NCBI RefSeq assembly: GCF_030463535.1
Contig: NC_132901.1
Location: 8,128,959-8,192,958, forward strand
Direction: 5' to 3'
Length of the DNA stretch: 64,000 nucleotides
DNA from: Salminus brasiliensis
Lineage: Eukaryota; Chordata; Actinopteri; Characiformes; Bryconidae
Shown: piece after piece, positions 1-10,967 of the stretch
How the letters are laid out: each line of letters starts with the position of its first letter
How positions within the stretch are numbered: the first letter of the stretch is position 1
The notes under the pieces: generated by a model
The model's input: the letters and a program-made list of their open reading frames with translations, nothing else
What the model was told of the DNA's origin: nothing
Database searches by the model: none
Program-made: the position numbers and the translations under genes

Positions 1-864
1 ATCTACCAAGGAACATTTGGGCATTTTAGTAGCCAGCATGATAACCAGTTGTCATGCTACCAGGCAATGAAAACTTAATTTAGGGCACTGCAATTTTTAT
101 ACACATTAAATATGATTGTTAACTGCACCAATACATCTAAAAAGTCATTACATGTCTTGCGGGATGATTTTTGTTTGGGTTTTAACAATATGCTAATGAT
201 AAAGTAGGACAGAATTTTTTTTTACTCCAGACTGTATTACCTCCTTCCACAACTCGATCAAATGGCTTTAGATAAAGAATCCTTGATAGAAGCATTCTTT
301 ATTTAAGGCACTTTTTTATCAGTTAGGTAAAAAGCCAACAATTCGCTCACTACTATAAGCCATTGAGACAAACTGTAGAGTAGTGCAATTCTATGAATGA
401 CGTTTTTCCCCTCCCCCTTTAGAGCCCTTAAATTCTATGCTGTATGGTTATGTGTATGTATGTATGCATCAGCTTATATTGAGGTTAACATAATAATCAT
501 AAATCAATAAAGAACACCGCTCATCTGCTATCAAGACCTGACTAAGGAGCTAGAGGCCAGTGGAGCAAAGCTACAATTACGAAAAGCATACGCACAATCG
601 GTGCAAAAAAATCATTTTAACCTGCCAGGTTTAGGTCAGAGACTTTCTTCAAGGCATAGGTAAGTAACAAATGAATACAAAAGTGCTAACAAAAGTGTAT
701 CAAAAGCCAGCCGTACTCACTTGTGAATTAGCTTTTTTGTGCTTCTCAAATTGAACTCTTTCTCTTCTTTCTGATTTTGCTTCTTTAAATGTCTCTGTGG
801 ACCAAGAAAAAAAAAACTAAAAAAAAAGATGAATTGTTTTATATTTTGCAGATTTACATTTTGA

Positions 865-879
865 CCACCAGATGGCATC
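865..879 (+). promoter_or_regulatory. CTCF-like motif (spacer, first site)
   Basis: CCACCAGATGGCATC matches the vertebrate CTCF core (CCASYAGRKGGCRSY) at 14 of 15 positions by eye. Equivalent sites: 11832-11846, 24539-24553, 37217-37231 and 57146-57160. Binding is inferred only. Confidence 0.45.
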
Positions 880-1313
880 CACGCTCCATTCACGTACTAC
901 GACAACAGACTTAAAGCTTAGCCCTGAAACTCCATCAGAAGCCTAAGGGGTAGGTCTAGCCAAACTGCTTCCCCTCACCCTGACTTCATCATGAGCTCTA
1001 CACTTACTTTGCTTACCACAATGTCTTTCCATATTTCTTTATCATCCACTAACTGCAACATATGATAAAAGCAACATTACTTAAAGCAACATTAACTCCC
1101 TCTGTGTTTATCTAATCTAGCATGACTTTTATTAGAAGATGTAAAGCGAGCCTGAGAAATCCAAGGGGTAAACATGTAGTTTTAGTTGGCCTCATTAGGA
1201 GCTTTTCCCTTGTATGCAATAATATACCATTTATTCGATTTGTGTTTGTTCTTTCTTTCTTTAAATGTCTCTGTGGACACTATATCTTTAACTTGTAGTG
1301 TATTAGATTAACG

Positions 1314-1333
1314 ACTACAATTCCCATGATGCC
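1314..1333 (+). promoter_or_regulatory. ZNF143/THAP11 (SBS)-like motif, first site
   Basis: ACTACAATTCCCATGATGCC closely resembles the known ZNF143/STAF-THAP11 site (ACTACAATTCCCAGxATGC). Equivalents: 12281-12300, 24978-24997, 37666-37685 and 57595-57614. Occupancy is inferred. Confidence 0.5.
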
Positions 1334-2079
1334 TAACTAAAGATTTTTTTGCACCGATGGTGCGTATGCTTTTCGTAATTGTAGCTTTGCTCCACTGGCC
1401 TCTAGCTCCTTAGTCAGGTCTTGATAGCAGATGAGCGGTGTTCTTTATTGATTTATGATTATTATGTTAACCTCAATATAAGCTGATAAAACCTTGCCAA
1501 ATAAAATTATTTTTGCACAGATTTAATTGTGTGGGTATGAGACATGTTAGTATTATTCCTACATTCACTTCTCATTGGTGAAGATCTTCTCTAATGGCCA
1601 ATGTCAGTGTTAACACTTTACTGTACATCCTATACATTTGCACTCCTGGACACTACTAACACTTTATTATTATTACTTAATAATACAGTGTTATTATTAA
1701 ATTTTTATGTATCGTCATCTGTCCACTTCATTTCTTATTTTTCATAACTGCACTGTCCTTCATCTGCAGTTAGTTTCAAATGCATTTTCACATGTATTCT
1801 ATTTATCTGTCTATCTATCTATCTTGCAGTGTGGGTTCTAACTAGACAAAGGACTCCAAAAGTCATGTTTGTGTTTTTAAACCACAGTATTGACTTTGTC
1901 CTCATGTAACTCATGTATAGTGTAACTGGGTATCTCAGTATCTTCACCTGGATTTATTGATCCAAAACTGTAGTTTAGTGATGTCAAGGTTCAAATGTTT
2001 AAAGTCATGTCATGTTGAATGTTGTGAGGGAATACGTCTGAAAATATATGGAACCTGGCCTGGCAGATACATATTCTGA

Positions 2080-2094
2080 CCACCAGATGGCATC
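2080..2094 (+). promoter_or_regulatory. CTCF-like motif (spacer, second site)
   Basis: The same 15-mer as at 865, same orientation, inside a diverged copy of the flanking block. Equivalents: 13047-13061, 25744-25758, 38432-38446 and 58255-58269. Binding is inferred only. Confidence 0.45.
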
Positions 2095-2401
2095 ACTACT
2101 CCATTCACGTTCTGCAACTACATAGTCTTAGGGCCTAGCCCTGAAACTCCATCAGAAGCCTAAGAGGTAGGTCCAGCCGAACTGCTACCACTCATCCTGA
2201 CTTCATCATGAGCTTTACACTTACTTTGCTTACCACAATTTATTTCCTTCCTTTCTCTTCCACTAACTGCTAACCAATATGACTTTAGAAGAAGATTTAT
2301 TAGAAGATGTATAGTGAAAACCTGAGGAATCCAAATGGTGTGGGTTTAGTTTAAGTTGGCCTTGTTTTATTTTATGTGCAGAAATATGTCAGTGGTGGTG
2401 G

Positions 2402-2537
<136 letters not shown>

Positions 2538-2731
2538 CTTGATGCATACTTATTCAATCTGACAGAAAATACAAACCCTGTACTGGTTTGTGTTTGAGCA
2601 ATATGTGTTGACAAAGAAAAAAAGAACAAATTACTGGTTGAATCTATAAAACACTATGCTTCCTTTAAGTGTGTCTATGTCAATGTGTCAATGACACAAT
2701 GTGTCTTTATCCTGTAGTGTCAAGATCAAGG

Positions 2732-2751
2732 ACTACAATTCCCATGATGCC
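2732..2751 (+). promoter_or_regulatory. ZNF143/THAP11 (SBS)-like motif, second site
   Basis: The identical 20-mer to the one at 1314, although its flanks differ. Equivalents: 13692-13711, 26387-26406, 39119-39138 and 58868-58887. Two CACGTG E-boxes follow at 2777-2782 and 2801-2806. Confidence 0.5.
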
Positions 2752-4316
2752 TAACTACAAGTTCAGCCTATTGACACACGTGCCATGTATTAGGACTAAT
2801 CACGTGTTGTTTTAGAACGTTTTCGAAAAGTATAGATGACGTACAGTGTTTTATTGATTCAACCATTCATGTGATCCGGCTCTTTAATTCTTGAATTTGA
2901 TTTATTGTTGTACTGGGTTGTTGGCGTTGTATTTTCTAAACGTTGCAAACCCTTTGTATGTGGATTTACTTGTTCAATATGTTGTCATGGAGCCTGTCTC
3001 TCTCTCTCTATCTCTGTCTATCTCTCTATGTATACATATCTATCTACCTACCTACCTTCCTACCTACCACCCTCCCTCTCTTCATCTAATGATGAAATCC
3101 GATAACTGCACGTCCAGTCACAGTAAAAAGTAAACCGTGTGCCATGGTGTACAGTAGTGGGCTGATCTCAGTGTGTGCTTGTTTTATGCTTGCAAGGTCG
3201 TAACCCTAGTACTAAATAGCCATTTATGTCATTTATTCAGGCATTCGTGTTAAGACCTATGTTAACTACTTTTAATGTTCATACATGTGAAACGTCGTCT
3301 TTACATGACGACATGTGAGTCATTACACTTTGCGTTGCTTTGTGGAATAGGCGTGAGCTGGAGACTGGACCTGGTCAGCTCCGTTGTGTCGCTGTTGGCA
3401 CGATAACGTTTGCTAACTTGCCAAAAATGAAGTGGATACTGAAATCCGATAAGTCGATTTTGCGGAGAGCCTAAAGTTGTACACCCAGTCACAGCAAATC
3501 GACGTAGAACTGCCGTTGCTGGATCTATGTGTGGAGTTGTACATAGCTTGGAGCCAGCTTAGCGATTAGCAGCGTGGCTAACTCGGCCAGCATAAACAGT
3601 AAAGCACAAATATGAGCCTAATTATGAGGGGTCATTATTTATTGACCACAGTGCAGTGCCACATGCGGAGTTGTAGCATAAAAGTACGCAATACAGCCGT
3701 GATTTGTGGCTGTTGAGTGATTTGAGTTAACTTGCTTTTTCAGGTCCACACATGAGCTAACATAGCGATTAGCATGCTAGCTAACTCGGATGGTACAAAC
3801 AATAGCATTACGCCAGCGAGTGTAAATACCTGTCAGATAAATACACACTCGCTCGAGTCAGTCAGGTTTTATTATGAAACCGTGTATATAGCTAGCAACA
3901 TTTTATACGTTTACTGCCGTGGTTGAAATCGAGAAGCCACCTCGGAGAGTAGCATGATGGCTAGGTGTCTAAAAATTAATCACAAAAATAACGATATTAC
4001 GGACACGTGCGTAGTTCTCTATATTGTTATTTGGAGCAAGTGAGGGAGAAACAGTCGTGCTTAAACCCGGCTACCAGCAGCGTATCTTCTGGTTTTCAGA
4101 GCTGGGCGGCCTGTGTAGCTTGCTAGCTAGTGTTTTGTTTACAAAAGATTATTTTCGTTATTAGCTAGTTGCCGAAACGGCATCGGTCAACCGAAAAAAC
4201 GAACAAACAAAAAAACAATGCAATTTCGCTCGTTGGCCAATAGTTAAACAGTAAAAAAGCTCAGAAAAAGCTATGACATTAGAACCGGAGTTGCACTGTC
4301 CAATTCCCAAGCAGCT

Positions 4317-4375
4317 CACTACTCCCTATTGAGTGCACGGTGTCACGAAAAAACGCTGTGCACTAGGGAGTAGTG
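4317..4375. repeat. Short terminal-type inverted repeat (possible MITE remnant)
   Basis: CACTACTCCCTA...GTGCAC (4317-4338) and GTGCACTAGGGAGTAGTG (4358-4375) pair over 18 bp with a 4-nt bulge. Similar 'stem of stems' occur in teleost MITE-like repeats. It is present at the same place in all five units. Confidence 0.45.
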
Positions 4376-4465
4376 GAGTGCGGTTTAGGATCGCCCCAGG
4401 TGTACGAAGGAAGACTTCATGCATGGAGCATGGGGTGTCATCCTGTGGTAAAACACGGAAAGATG

Positions 4466-4492
<27 letters not shown>
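4466..4492. repeat. TA microsatellite (unit 1)
   Basis: (AT)n of 27 bp. It is expanded to about 58 bp in unit 2 and about 114 bp, interrupted, in unit 4. Confidence 0.95.
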
Positions 4493-4497
<5 letters not shown>

Positions 4498-4998
4498 TTG
4501 GCGTTATTATTGTAGTAATTGATTTTTAGAAAACAGTGCATAAATGTTTATTTACAAAGGCCACATGGCCCCTATCCACTTCTTACAGTGACTCAAAGTA
4601 GGCTCATACACAGCCTCACTAAACAGTTCATCTTATGCCTAGGTCACTGAATTGTATGAATTTATTCAGTTATTTATTTATTTAAGATTTCGCCATAAGA
4701 CCAATCTATTTCAGAAATGATTTTAGCTCTTAATTGCAGTTTAGGTTACTTCGTCATTATATGGTCAAGCAGGTCTGGAGCTAGGCTGTAGGTTTCAAAG
4801 CTAAATCATGTTGAGTTAAAGTATTCACAGTGAAGGTTATGCATGATCCAAAGTGTGCTGCGTTATTTTGAACATGAGTACATCCAGAGAGAACGGAATT
4901 CTGGTTGACTGTATTTTGTATGGCTACCCACTCAGTGGCTATACAGCAAAACAAGCGTTCTGCACACGTACAGAGTATGAGGCGGAGCTGATGTACTG
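4493..4998. other. Distal H4 upstream region (unit 1)
   Basis: Moderately AT-rich and well conserved between units, with no open frame of recognised type. Repeated ATTTATTTATTT lies near 4671-4684. It may include distal H4 promoter elements but none is clear. Confidence 0.5.
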
Positions 4999-5429
<431 letters not shown>

Positions 5430-5459
5430 ACGCTCGGCCTGAACAGCTCTAAACCCAAC

Positions 5460-5475
5460 GGCTCTTTTAAGAGCC
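5460..5475 (+). terminator. Histone mRNA 3' stem-loop, H4 unit 1
   Basis: GGCTCTTTTAAGAGCC: 6-bp stem, UUUA loop, followed by ACTCA. A purine-rich AAAAGAG at 5491-5497 fits the U7-paired downstream element. It is the SLBP binding site and cleavage signal of replication-dependent histone mRNAs. Confidence 0.95.
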
Positions 5476-5629
5476 ACTCACAAATCCAGCAAAAGAGCCT
5501 GTTTCTGATCTTAGCTTGTTTGTTTCAAATAAGGCAGTTTCCCGGATACTCTGTATTAAGAATGTAATATACGGGAAGAGTACATATATGTTACTTTGTA
5601 TATATGTATTGTTTTACACCCCCCCGTAT

Positions 5630-6049
5630 GCGTTGGTAAAATCAGAACTATACGTCTTAATAAATCCTGATAGTCGCCGTCAACGCCGCTGTGGCGAAAA
5701 ACAGATTAAGCCCTGTAGATTAAAAATGCGCGGGAAGGCGAACAAAGAGTTGATCATATTTGTTTGTTTCAATAAAGTCAATGATGGTGGTTATGAATCT
5801 CGGTTACTCCGGTTACTTTGTTAAGAAGCTCATTTTCAGGAGGAAAAAACATAATTTATATATATATATGACATTATATTCTTATATAATAATGTGATTA
5901 TTATATAAGAATACATATTGTTTTCCATTTACCCCGTTTGCGTTGATTAAATCAGAATTATACAGAACATCGCCGTCAACGCCGCTTTGGCGAAAAATAA
6001 TGTGCCGCCTGCACGGTGGGTACAAATGCGCGGGTAGGCGAACAAAGAG
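5630..6049 (+). promoter_or_regulatory. Duplicated E2F-like module, copies A and B (unit 1)
   Basis: Copy A carries TGGCGAAAA (5692-5700) and GCGCGGGAA (5728-5736). Copy B carries TTTGGCGAAA (5986-5995) and GCGCGGG. These match the E2F consensus TTTSSCGC and its reverse in style. Equivalents (A and B): 16786-16905 and 17102-17211; 29477-29596 and 29795-29904; 47146-47265 and 47464-47573; 61931-62050 and 62253-62362. The role in S-phase control of H2B is inference. Confidence 0.5.
5877..5913. repeat. AT-rich palindrome, 17-bp arms, 3-nt loop (unit 1)
   Basis: Arms 5877-5893 and 5897-5913 are perfect reverse complements around GTG. Equivalents: 17039-17075, 29732-29768, 47401-47437 (one mismatch) and 62190-62226. 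Confidence 0.9.
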
Positions 6050-6060
6050 AATGCTGCTCA

Positions 6061-6127
6061 GGGGAGGGGGAAGGGAGGAGGAGAAAAGGGAGGGGAGGGG
6101 AGGGGAAAAGGGAGTGTGGGGGGTTGG
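6061..6127 (+). repeat. GGGGA tract, potential G-quadruplex (unit 1)
   Basis: Runs of three to five G separated by one or two A, ending in GTGTGGGGGGTTGGG. Length varies: 67 bp here, 118 bp in unit 2, 113 bp in unit 3, 103 bp in unit 4 and 83 bp, more interrupted, in unit 5. It lies just upstream of the H2B CCAAT box. Confidence 0.85.
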
Positions 6128-6128
6128 G

Positions 6129-6649
<521 letters not shown>

Positions 6650-6679
6650 ATGGTGATAGCGGCGTAATCCAAACCCAAC

Positions 6680-6695
6680 GGCTCTTTTAAGAGCC
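6680..6695 (+). terminator. Histone mRNA 3' stem-loop, H2B unit 1
   Basis: GGCTCTTTTAAGAGCC followed by ACCCA; a GAAAGAGC downstream element is at 6711-6718. Confidence 0.95.
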
Positions 6696-7229
6696 ACCCA
6701 CGGTTTCTTCGAAAGAGCAGTTTTATTCAAGAACAAAGTCGCCGATAGTAAGCTATAATACTAATTATTATTATTAATATTATTATTATTTTTTTCCCCC
6801 CATGAGTGCTTCTGCAGCCATTATTGTAAAAGGAATGCCCTTCAGTGTATGTATGTATGTATGTAAATCAACTTACTTAGTTGTTTGTCTGCATTTAATT
6901 GGTATAGTATACTAAGATTCAGGGGCAGAGCAGCAAACTAAAATACTGTGCCATACTAACTGTATGGCGTGGGGTTGTAATGCTAAGTGGGATAAATGAA
7001 GCTGCACATCACCTGTGAAAGACCAGTCCAGAGGAGATAAGCTTTACAGGTGGGGAATAGTGAGGCAGGAAACCATACTAGGGTTGACTTGAAGCCTAGA
7101 ACTATACACTTGATCTTTGTAATGAAAGCTGTCTAGTATATATAACCAGGCATACGGTTAGGAAAGAGAGGAAATAAGTATCTCCACAAGCTTTTTTTGT
7201 TGGGTCACAGAAGGGTGAAGTTATTCAAA
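6696..7229. other. Post-H2B spacer (unit 1)
   Basis: ATT-rich and T/C-rich tracts (about 6752-6802), a short GTAT run (6846-6864), then unique-looking sequence up to the first satellite monomer. No gene seen. Confidence 0.6.
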
Positions 7230-9585
7230 GCCTTAGGTTTATGGTGAGATTTGAGTGAGCAAGAATAGGTTCAGAGCTAGACTTTTGATGTAGAGGGTCG
7301 GAGCAAGGCAAAAGGACGAGGGTAGAGTAAGTAAAATAGTATGGCGGTCAAAGGCCTCAGGTTTATGATGAAGGTGGATTGAGTTAAAGTGACCGTGAGC
7401 TTAGGCCTTTGCCTTAGGATACAAAGGAAGGTTCAGTAAAAGTGAATTTCAGCATTAGCCATCAGCCTGATGATTTGGATACACATGGCCTCGGCCTACT
7501 GAGGAATGCACATCTAAGTAGAATGGTCATGACTGCATGGAATGGGTTAAATGAAAGTAAAAGTTTAAAAATAATAATTTGGTGTGTTGCTTATTGAGAT
7601 AGAGTGAGGGATGGGGTTAATTTGTTTTAGGACAAGAATGAGATTGCAGTTGTTTCATGTGAGGGGTTCGAATGAGGATGGAGTGATTTTGTTTAATGGT
7701 TGGAGGAAGGATGGGGTTATTTCATTTTAGGTTTTGTGAGAGAAGGTGGTGGGGTTTGTATTAGAGTATGAATGGAAATGGGTTATTTTATTTTGGGATT
7801 AGACGGCAGATGGGGTTATTTGGTTTCATGGTTAGAATGATGTTAAGGTTATGTTGTACTAGGTTAAGAGGGAGGACAGAGTTATTTTGTATTAGGACTA
7901 TTTGGTTTGGTTCACTAAAAGATGAATTTGGTTGAAGCCTTAGGTTAATGGTGAGATTCGAGCGAGCAAGAATAGGTTCAGAGCTAGACTTTTGATGTAG
8001 AGGGTCGGAGCAAGGCAAAAGGACGAGGGTAGAGTAAGTAAAATAGTATGGCGGTCAAAGACCTCAGGTTTATGATGAAGGTGGATTGAGTTAAAGTGAC
8101 GGTGAGCTTAAGCCTTTGCCTTAGGATACAAAGGAAGGTTCAGTAAAAGTGAGTTTCAACATTAGCCATCAGCCTGATGATTTGGATACACATGGCCTCG
8201 GCCTACTGAGGAATGCACATCTAAGTAGAATGGTCATGACTGCATGGAATGGGTTAAATGAAAGTAAAAGTTTAAAAATAATAATTTGGTGTGTTGCTTA
8301 TTGAGATAGAGGGAGGGATGGGGTTAATTTGTTTTAGTACAAGAATGAGATTTGAGTTGTTTCATGTGAGGGGTTCGAATGAGGATGGAGTGATTTTGTA
8401 TAATGGTTGGAGGAAGGATGGGGTTATTTCATTTTAGGGTTTGTGAGAGAAGGTGGTGGGGTTTGTATTAGAGTATGAATGGAAATGGGTTATTTTATTT
8501 TGGGGTTAGACGGCGGATGGGGTTATTTGTTTTCATGGTTAGAATGATGTTAAGGTTATGTTGTACTAGGTTAAGAGGGAGGACAGAGTTATTTTGTATT
8601 AGGACTATTTGGTTTGGTTCACTAAAAGATGAATTTGGTTGAAGTCTTAGGTTAATGGTGAGATTCGAGCGAGCAAGAATAGGTTCATAGATATTTTTTT
8701 GATGTAGAGGGTCGGAGCAATGCAAAAGGACGAGGGTAGAGTAAGTAAAATAGTATGGCGGTCAAAGGCCTCAGTTTTATGATGAAGGTGGATTGAGTTA
8801 AAGTGACGGTGAGCTTAAGCCTTTGCCTTAGGATACAAAGGAAGGTTCAGTAAAAGTGAGTTTCAACATTAGCCATCAGCCTGATGATTTGGATACACAT
8901 GGCCTCGGCCTACTGAGGAATGCACATCTAAGTAGAATGGTCATGACTGCATGGAATGGGTTAAATGAAAGTAAAAGTTTAAAAATAATAATTTGGTGTG
9001 TTGCTTATTGAGATAGAGGGAGGGATGGGGTTAATTTGTTTTAGGACAAGAATGAGATTGGAGTTGTTTCATGTGAGGGGTTTGAGGATGGGGAGTGATT
9101 TTGTATAATGGTTGGAGGAAGGATGGTGTTATTTCATTTTAGGGTTGGAGAGAGAAGGTGGTGGGGTTTGTATTAGAGTATGAATGAAAATGGGTTATTT
9201 TATTTTGGGGTTAGACGGCGGATGGGGTTATTTGGTTTCATGGTTAGAATGATGTTAAGGATATGTTGTACTAGGTTAAGAGGGAGGACAGAGTTATTTT
9301 GTATTAGGACTATTTGGTTTGGTTCACTAAAAGATGAATTTGGTTGAAGCCTTAGGTTAATGGTGAGATTCGAGCGAGCAAGAATAGGTTCAGAGCTAGA
9401 CTTATGATGTAGAGGGTCGGAGCAAGGCAAAAGGACGAGGGTAGAGTAAGTAAAATAGTATGGCGGTCAAAGGCCTCAGTTTTATGATGAAGGTGGATTG
9501 AGTTAAAGTGACGGTGAGTTTAAGCCTTTGCCTTAGGATACAAAGGAAGGTTCAGTAAAAGTGAGTTTCAACATTAGCCATCAGC
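7230..9585. repeat. 707-bp satellite block (unit 1): three monomers plus a partial
   Basis: Monomers start at GCCTTAGG/GTCTTAGG at 7230, 7937, 8644 and 9349, giving periods of 707, 707 and 705. The last is cut at 9585. Each monomer contains degenerate shorter repeats of the type GGGGTTATTTTGTATTAGGG-TTAGAATGA. A 76-codon minus-strand frame recurs in every monomer but looks incidental. Confidence 0.9.
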
Positions 9586-10967
9586 AATCAGTAAAGGAGT
9601 TAAGTGTATATTCCGGAGAGGACCACCGTTGTTGTGGGAACGCAGACATATGTCATGGATGGAGCGTGGATGCCATCGTGTGGTCAAACTAGGCAAATGC
9701 AAACGTTAACTACGTAGATTTATTCGTGTATGTGTGTGAATGTAACAGCTTTTTTCATTTGATAGATGGTTGTGAACTCCAGTACGTCTACTAAATCATT
9801 TGTATTGCGGTGTTATTTTGGTTAGTGTTTTTTAAAGTACATTTTAAAAAATGTTTCTTTTGAAGCATACTTCAGTTCAGGGCATTTTAGTAGCCAGCAT
9901 GGTTACCAGTTCTCATGCTGCCAGGCAATGAAATGGAAACTTAATTTAGGGTAATTTTATACACATTAAATATGATTGTTAACTGCACCAACAAATCTAA
10001 AAAGTAATTACGTGTCTTACGTGATGATTTTCGTTTGGGCTTGGGTTTCATTTCAACAATATGCTAACGATAACATACTCCAGACTGTATAATCTCCTTC
10101 CACAACTAGATAAAATGTCTTGTTTTGAAGAACGCTTGATAGAAGTCTTTAAAAAAAGGCACTTTATTAGCCATCATGACAACCAAACAGCATGCAGTTA
10201 TGTAAAAAGCCACCAATTTACTCACTGCTAGAAGCCATTGAGACAAACTATAGAGTAGTGCACTTCTATGTAGGACCTTTATTTCCTTTTCTTTAGAGCC
10301 CTTAAACTCTGTGTATTAGCTTATATTGAGGTTACCATAATAATCATAAATCAGTAAAAAACACCGCTCATCTGCTATCAAGACCTGACCGAGGAGCTGG
10401 AGGCCAGTGGAGCAAAGCTAAAATATGGAAAAGCATACGCACCCTCAAATTGGTGCAAAAAAAAATAAATAATAATTTTAATCATTCAAGGCATAGGTAA
10501 GTAACAAATGAATACAAAAGTGCTAACAAAAGTGAATGAAAAGCCAGCCGTACTCACTTGTGAATTCGCTTTTTTGATTTTGCTTCTTTAAACGTCTCTG
10601 TGGACCAAAAAAAAAAGATTAATTGTTTTACATTTTAACCACACGATGGCATCCACGCTCCATTTACGTACTATGACCACAGACTTAAAGCTTAGCCCTG
10701 AAACTCCATCAGAAGCCTAAAAGACTTGACTAGAGAAGTGCACTTCTGTGTAGTGTATACAGTGTAAGGGATTTAGGAAGTGCCCTATTGCAAACGTCAC
10801 CGTTGTTTTGGTATCGTGGATATATGTCATGGATGGAGCGTGGATGCCATCGTGTGGTCAAACTCGCAAATGCAAACGCTAAAAACATAGATGTATACGT
10901 GTATGTGTGTGAATGTTACAGCTTTTACATATGACAGATGGTTGTGAACTCCAGTAAGTCTACTAAG
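9586..10967. repeat. Trailing spacer (unit 1), diverged duplicate of unit start
   Basis: It begins at the H1-H2A-H3 deletion junction (AAT filler 9586-9588). From about 9645 it resembles the sequence starting near 10825 and running into unit 2: both contain TGGATGGAGCGTGGATGCCA, GGTTGTGAACTCCAGTA, a ...TAGTAGCCAGCATG block and GAAACTCCATCAGAAGCCTAA. That is a tandem duplication of about 1.18 kb with moderate divergence. Non-coding. Confidence 0.8.

Larger units (their letters stand above)
468..1487. repeat. Large inverted repeat, 146-bp arms (unit 1)
   Basis: Left arm 468-613 and right arm 1342-1487 are reverse complements with one mismatch (CACAATCGG against CACCATCGG) and enclose 728 bp. 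Within the arms one can read AGCTTATATTGAGGTTAAC on the left and its complement on the right. A third, more diverged copy in left-arm orientation lies near 10313-10455. It could be the relic of a foldback element or a spacer duplication that inverted. No transposase is present. Confidence 0.85.
2538..4465. other. Unit 1 spacer between microsatellite and H4 upstream region
   Basis: Non-coding. It holds the second ZNF143-like motif, two E-boxes, a TCTC/TACC-rich tract (2997-3070), stretches rich in GCTAGC/GCTAAC near 3560-3600 and 3750-3790, and a short inverted repeat at 4317-4375. The short open frames here (80, 63 and 71 codons) show no recognisable domain. Confidence 0.7.
5476..6128. other. 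H4-H2B intergenic region with duplicated module, palindrome and G-tract (unit 1)
   Basis: Three structures lie in order. A duplicated module has copy A 5630-5749 and copy B 5940-6049, sharing CGCCGTCAACGCCGCT, TGGCGAAAAA and AATGCGCGGG. A 17-bp-arm AT palindrome with a GTG loop sits at 5877-5913, between the copies. A GGGGA-rich tract covers 6061-6127. No protein-coding frame is supported. Confidence 0.8.

Noticed and set aside
2891-3133. 80-codon frame starting MNLIYCC in each unit's spacer
   Set aside because: It runs through a TCTC/TACC simple repeat and is unchanged only because units are recent copies; no family, promoter or stem-loop.
5770-5780. CAATAAAG downstream of H4 as a polyadenylation signal
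   Set aside because: An AATAAA word alone in AT-rich spacer is weak evidence, and the stem-loop plus downstream element already explain the 3' end. It could serve as a backup signal but nothing shows this.
7665-7680. GGGGTTCGAATG resembling a tRNA B box
   Set aside because: The final CC of the B box is missing, no A box at suitable spacing, and no cloverleaf can be drawn.
7788-8018. 76-codon minus-strand open frame recurring in nearly every satellite monomer
   Set aside because: It stays open because the monomers are nearly identical copies. It has no recognisable domain or promoter, one monomer type lacks it, and it lies wholly inside satellite DNA.
7230-9585. Tandem satellite considered as a CRISPR-like array
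   Set aside because: Contiguous 707-bp monomers without short repeat-spacer structure; the organism is eukaryotic.
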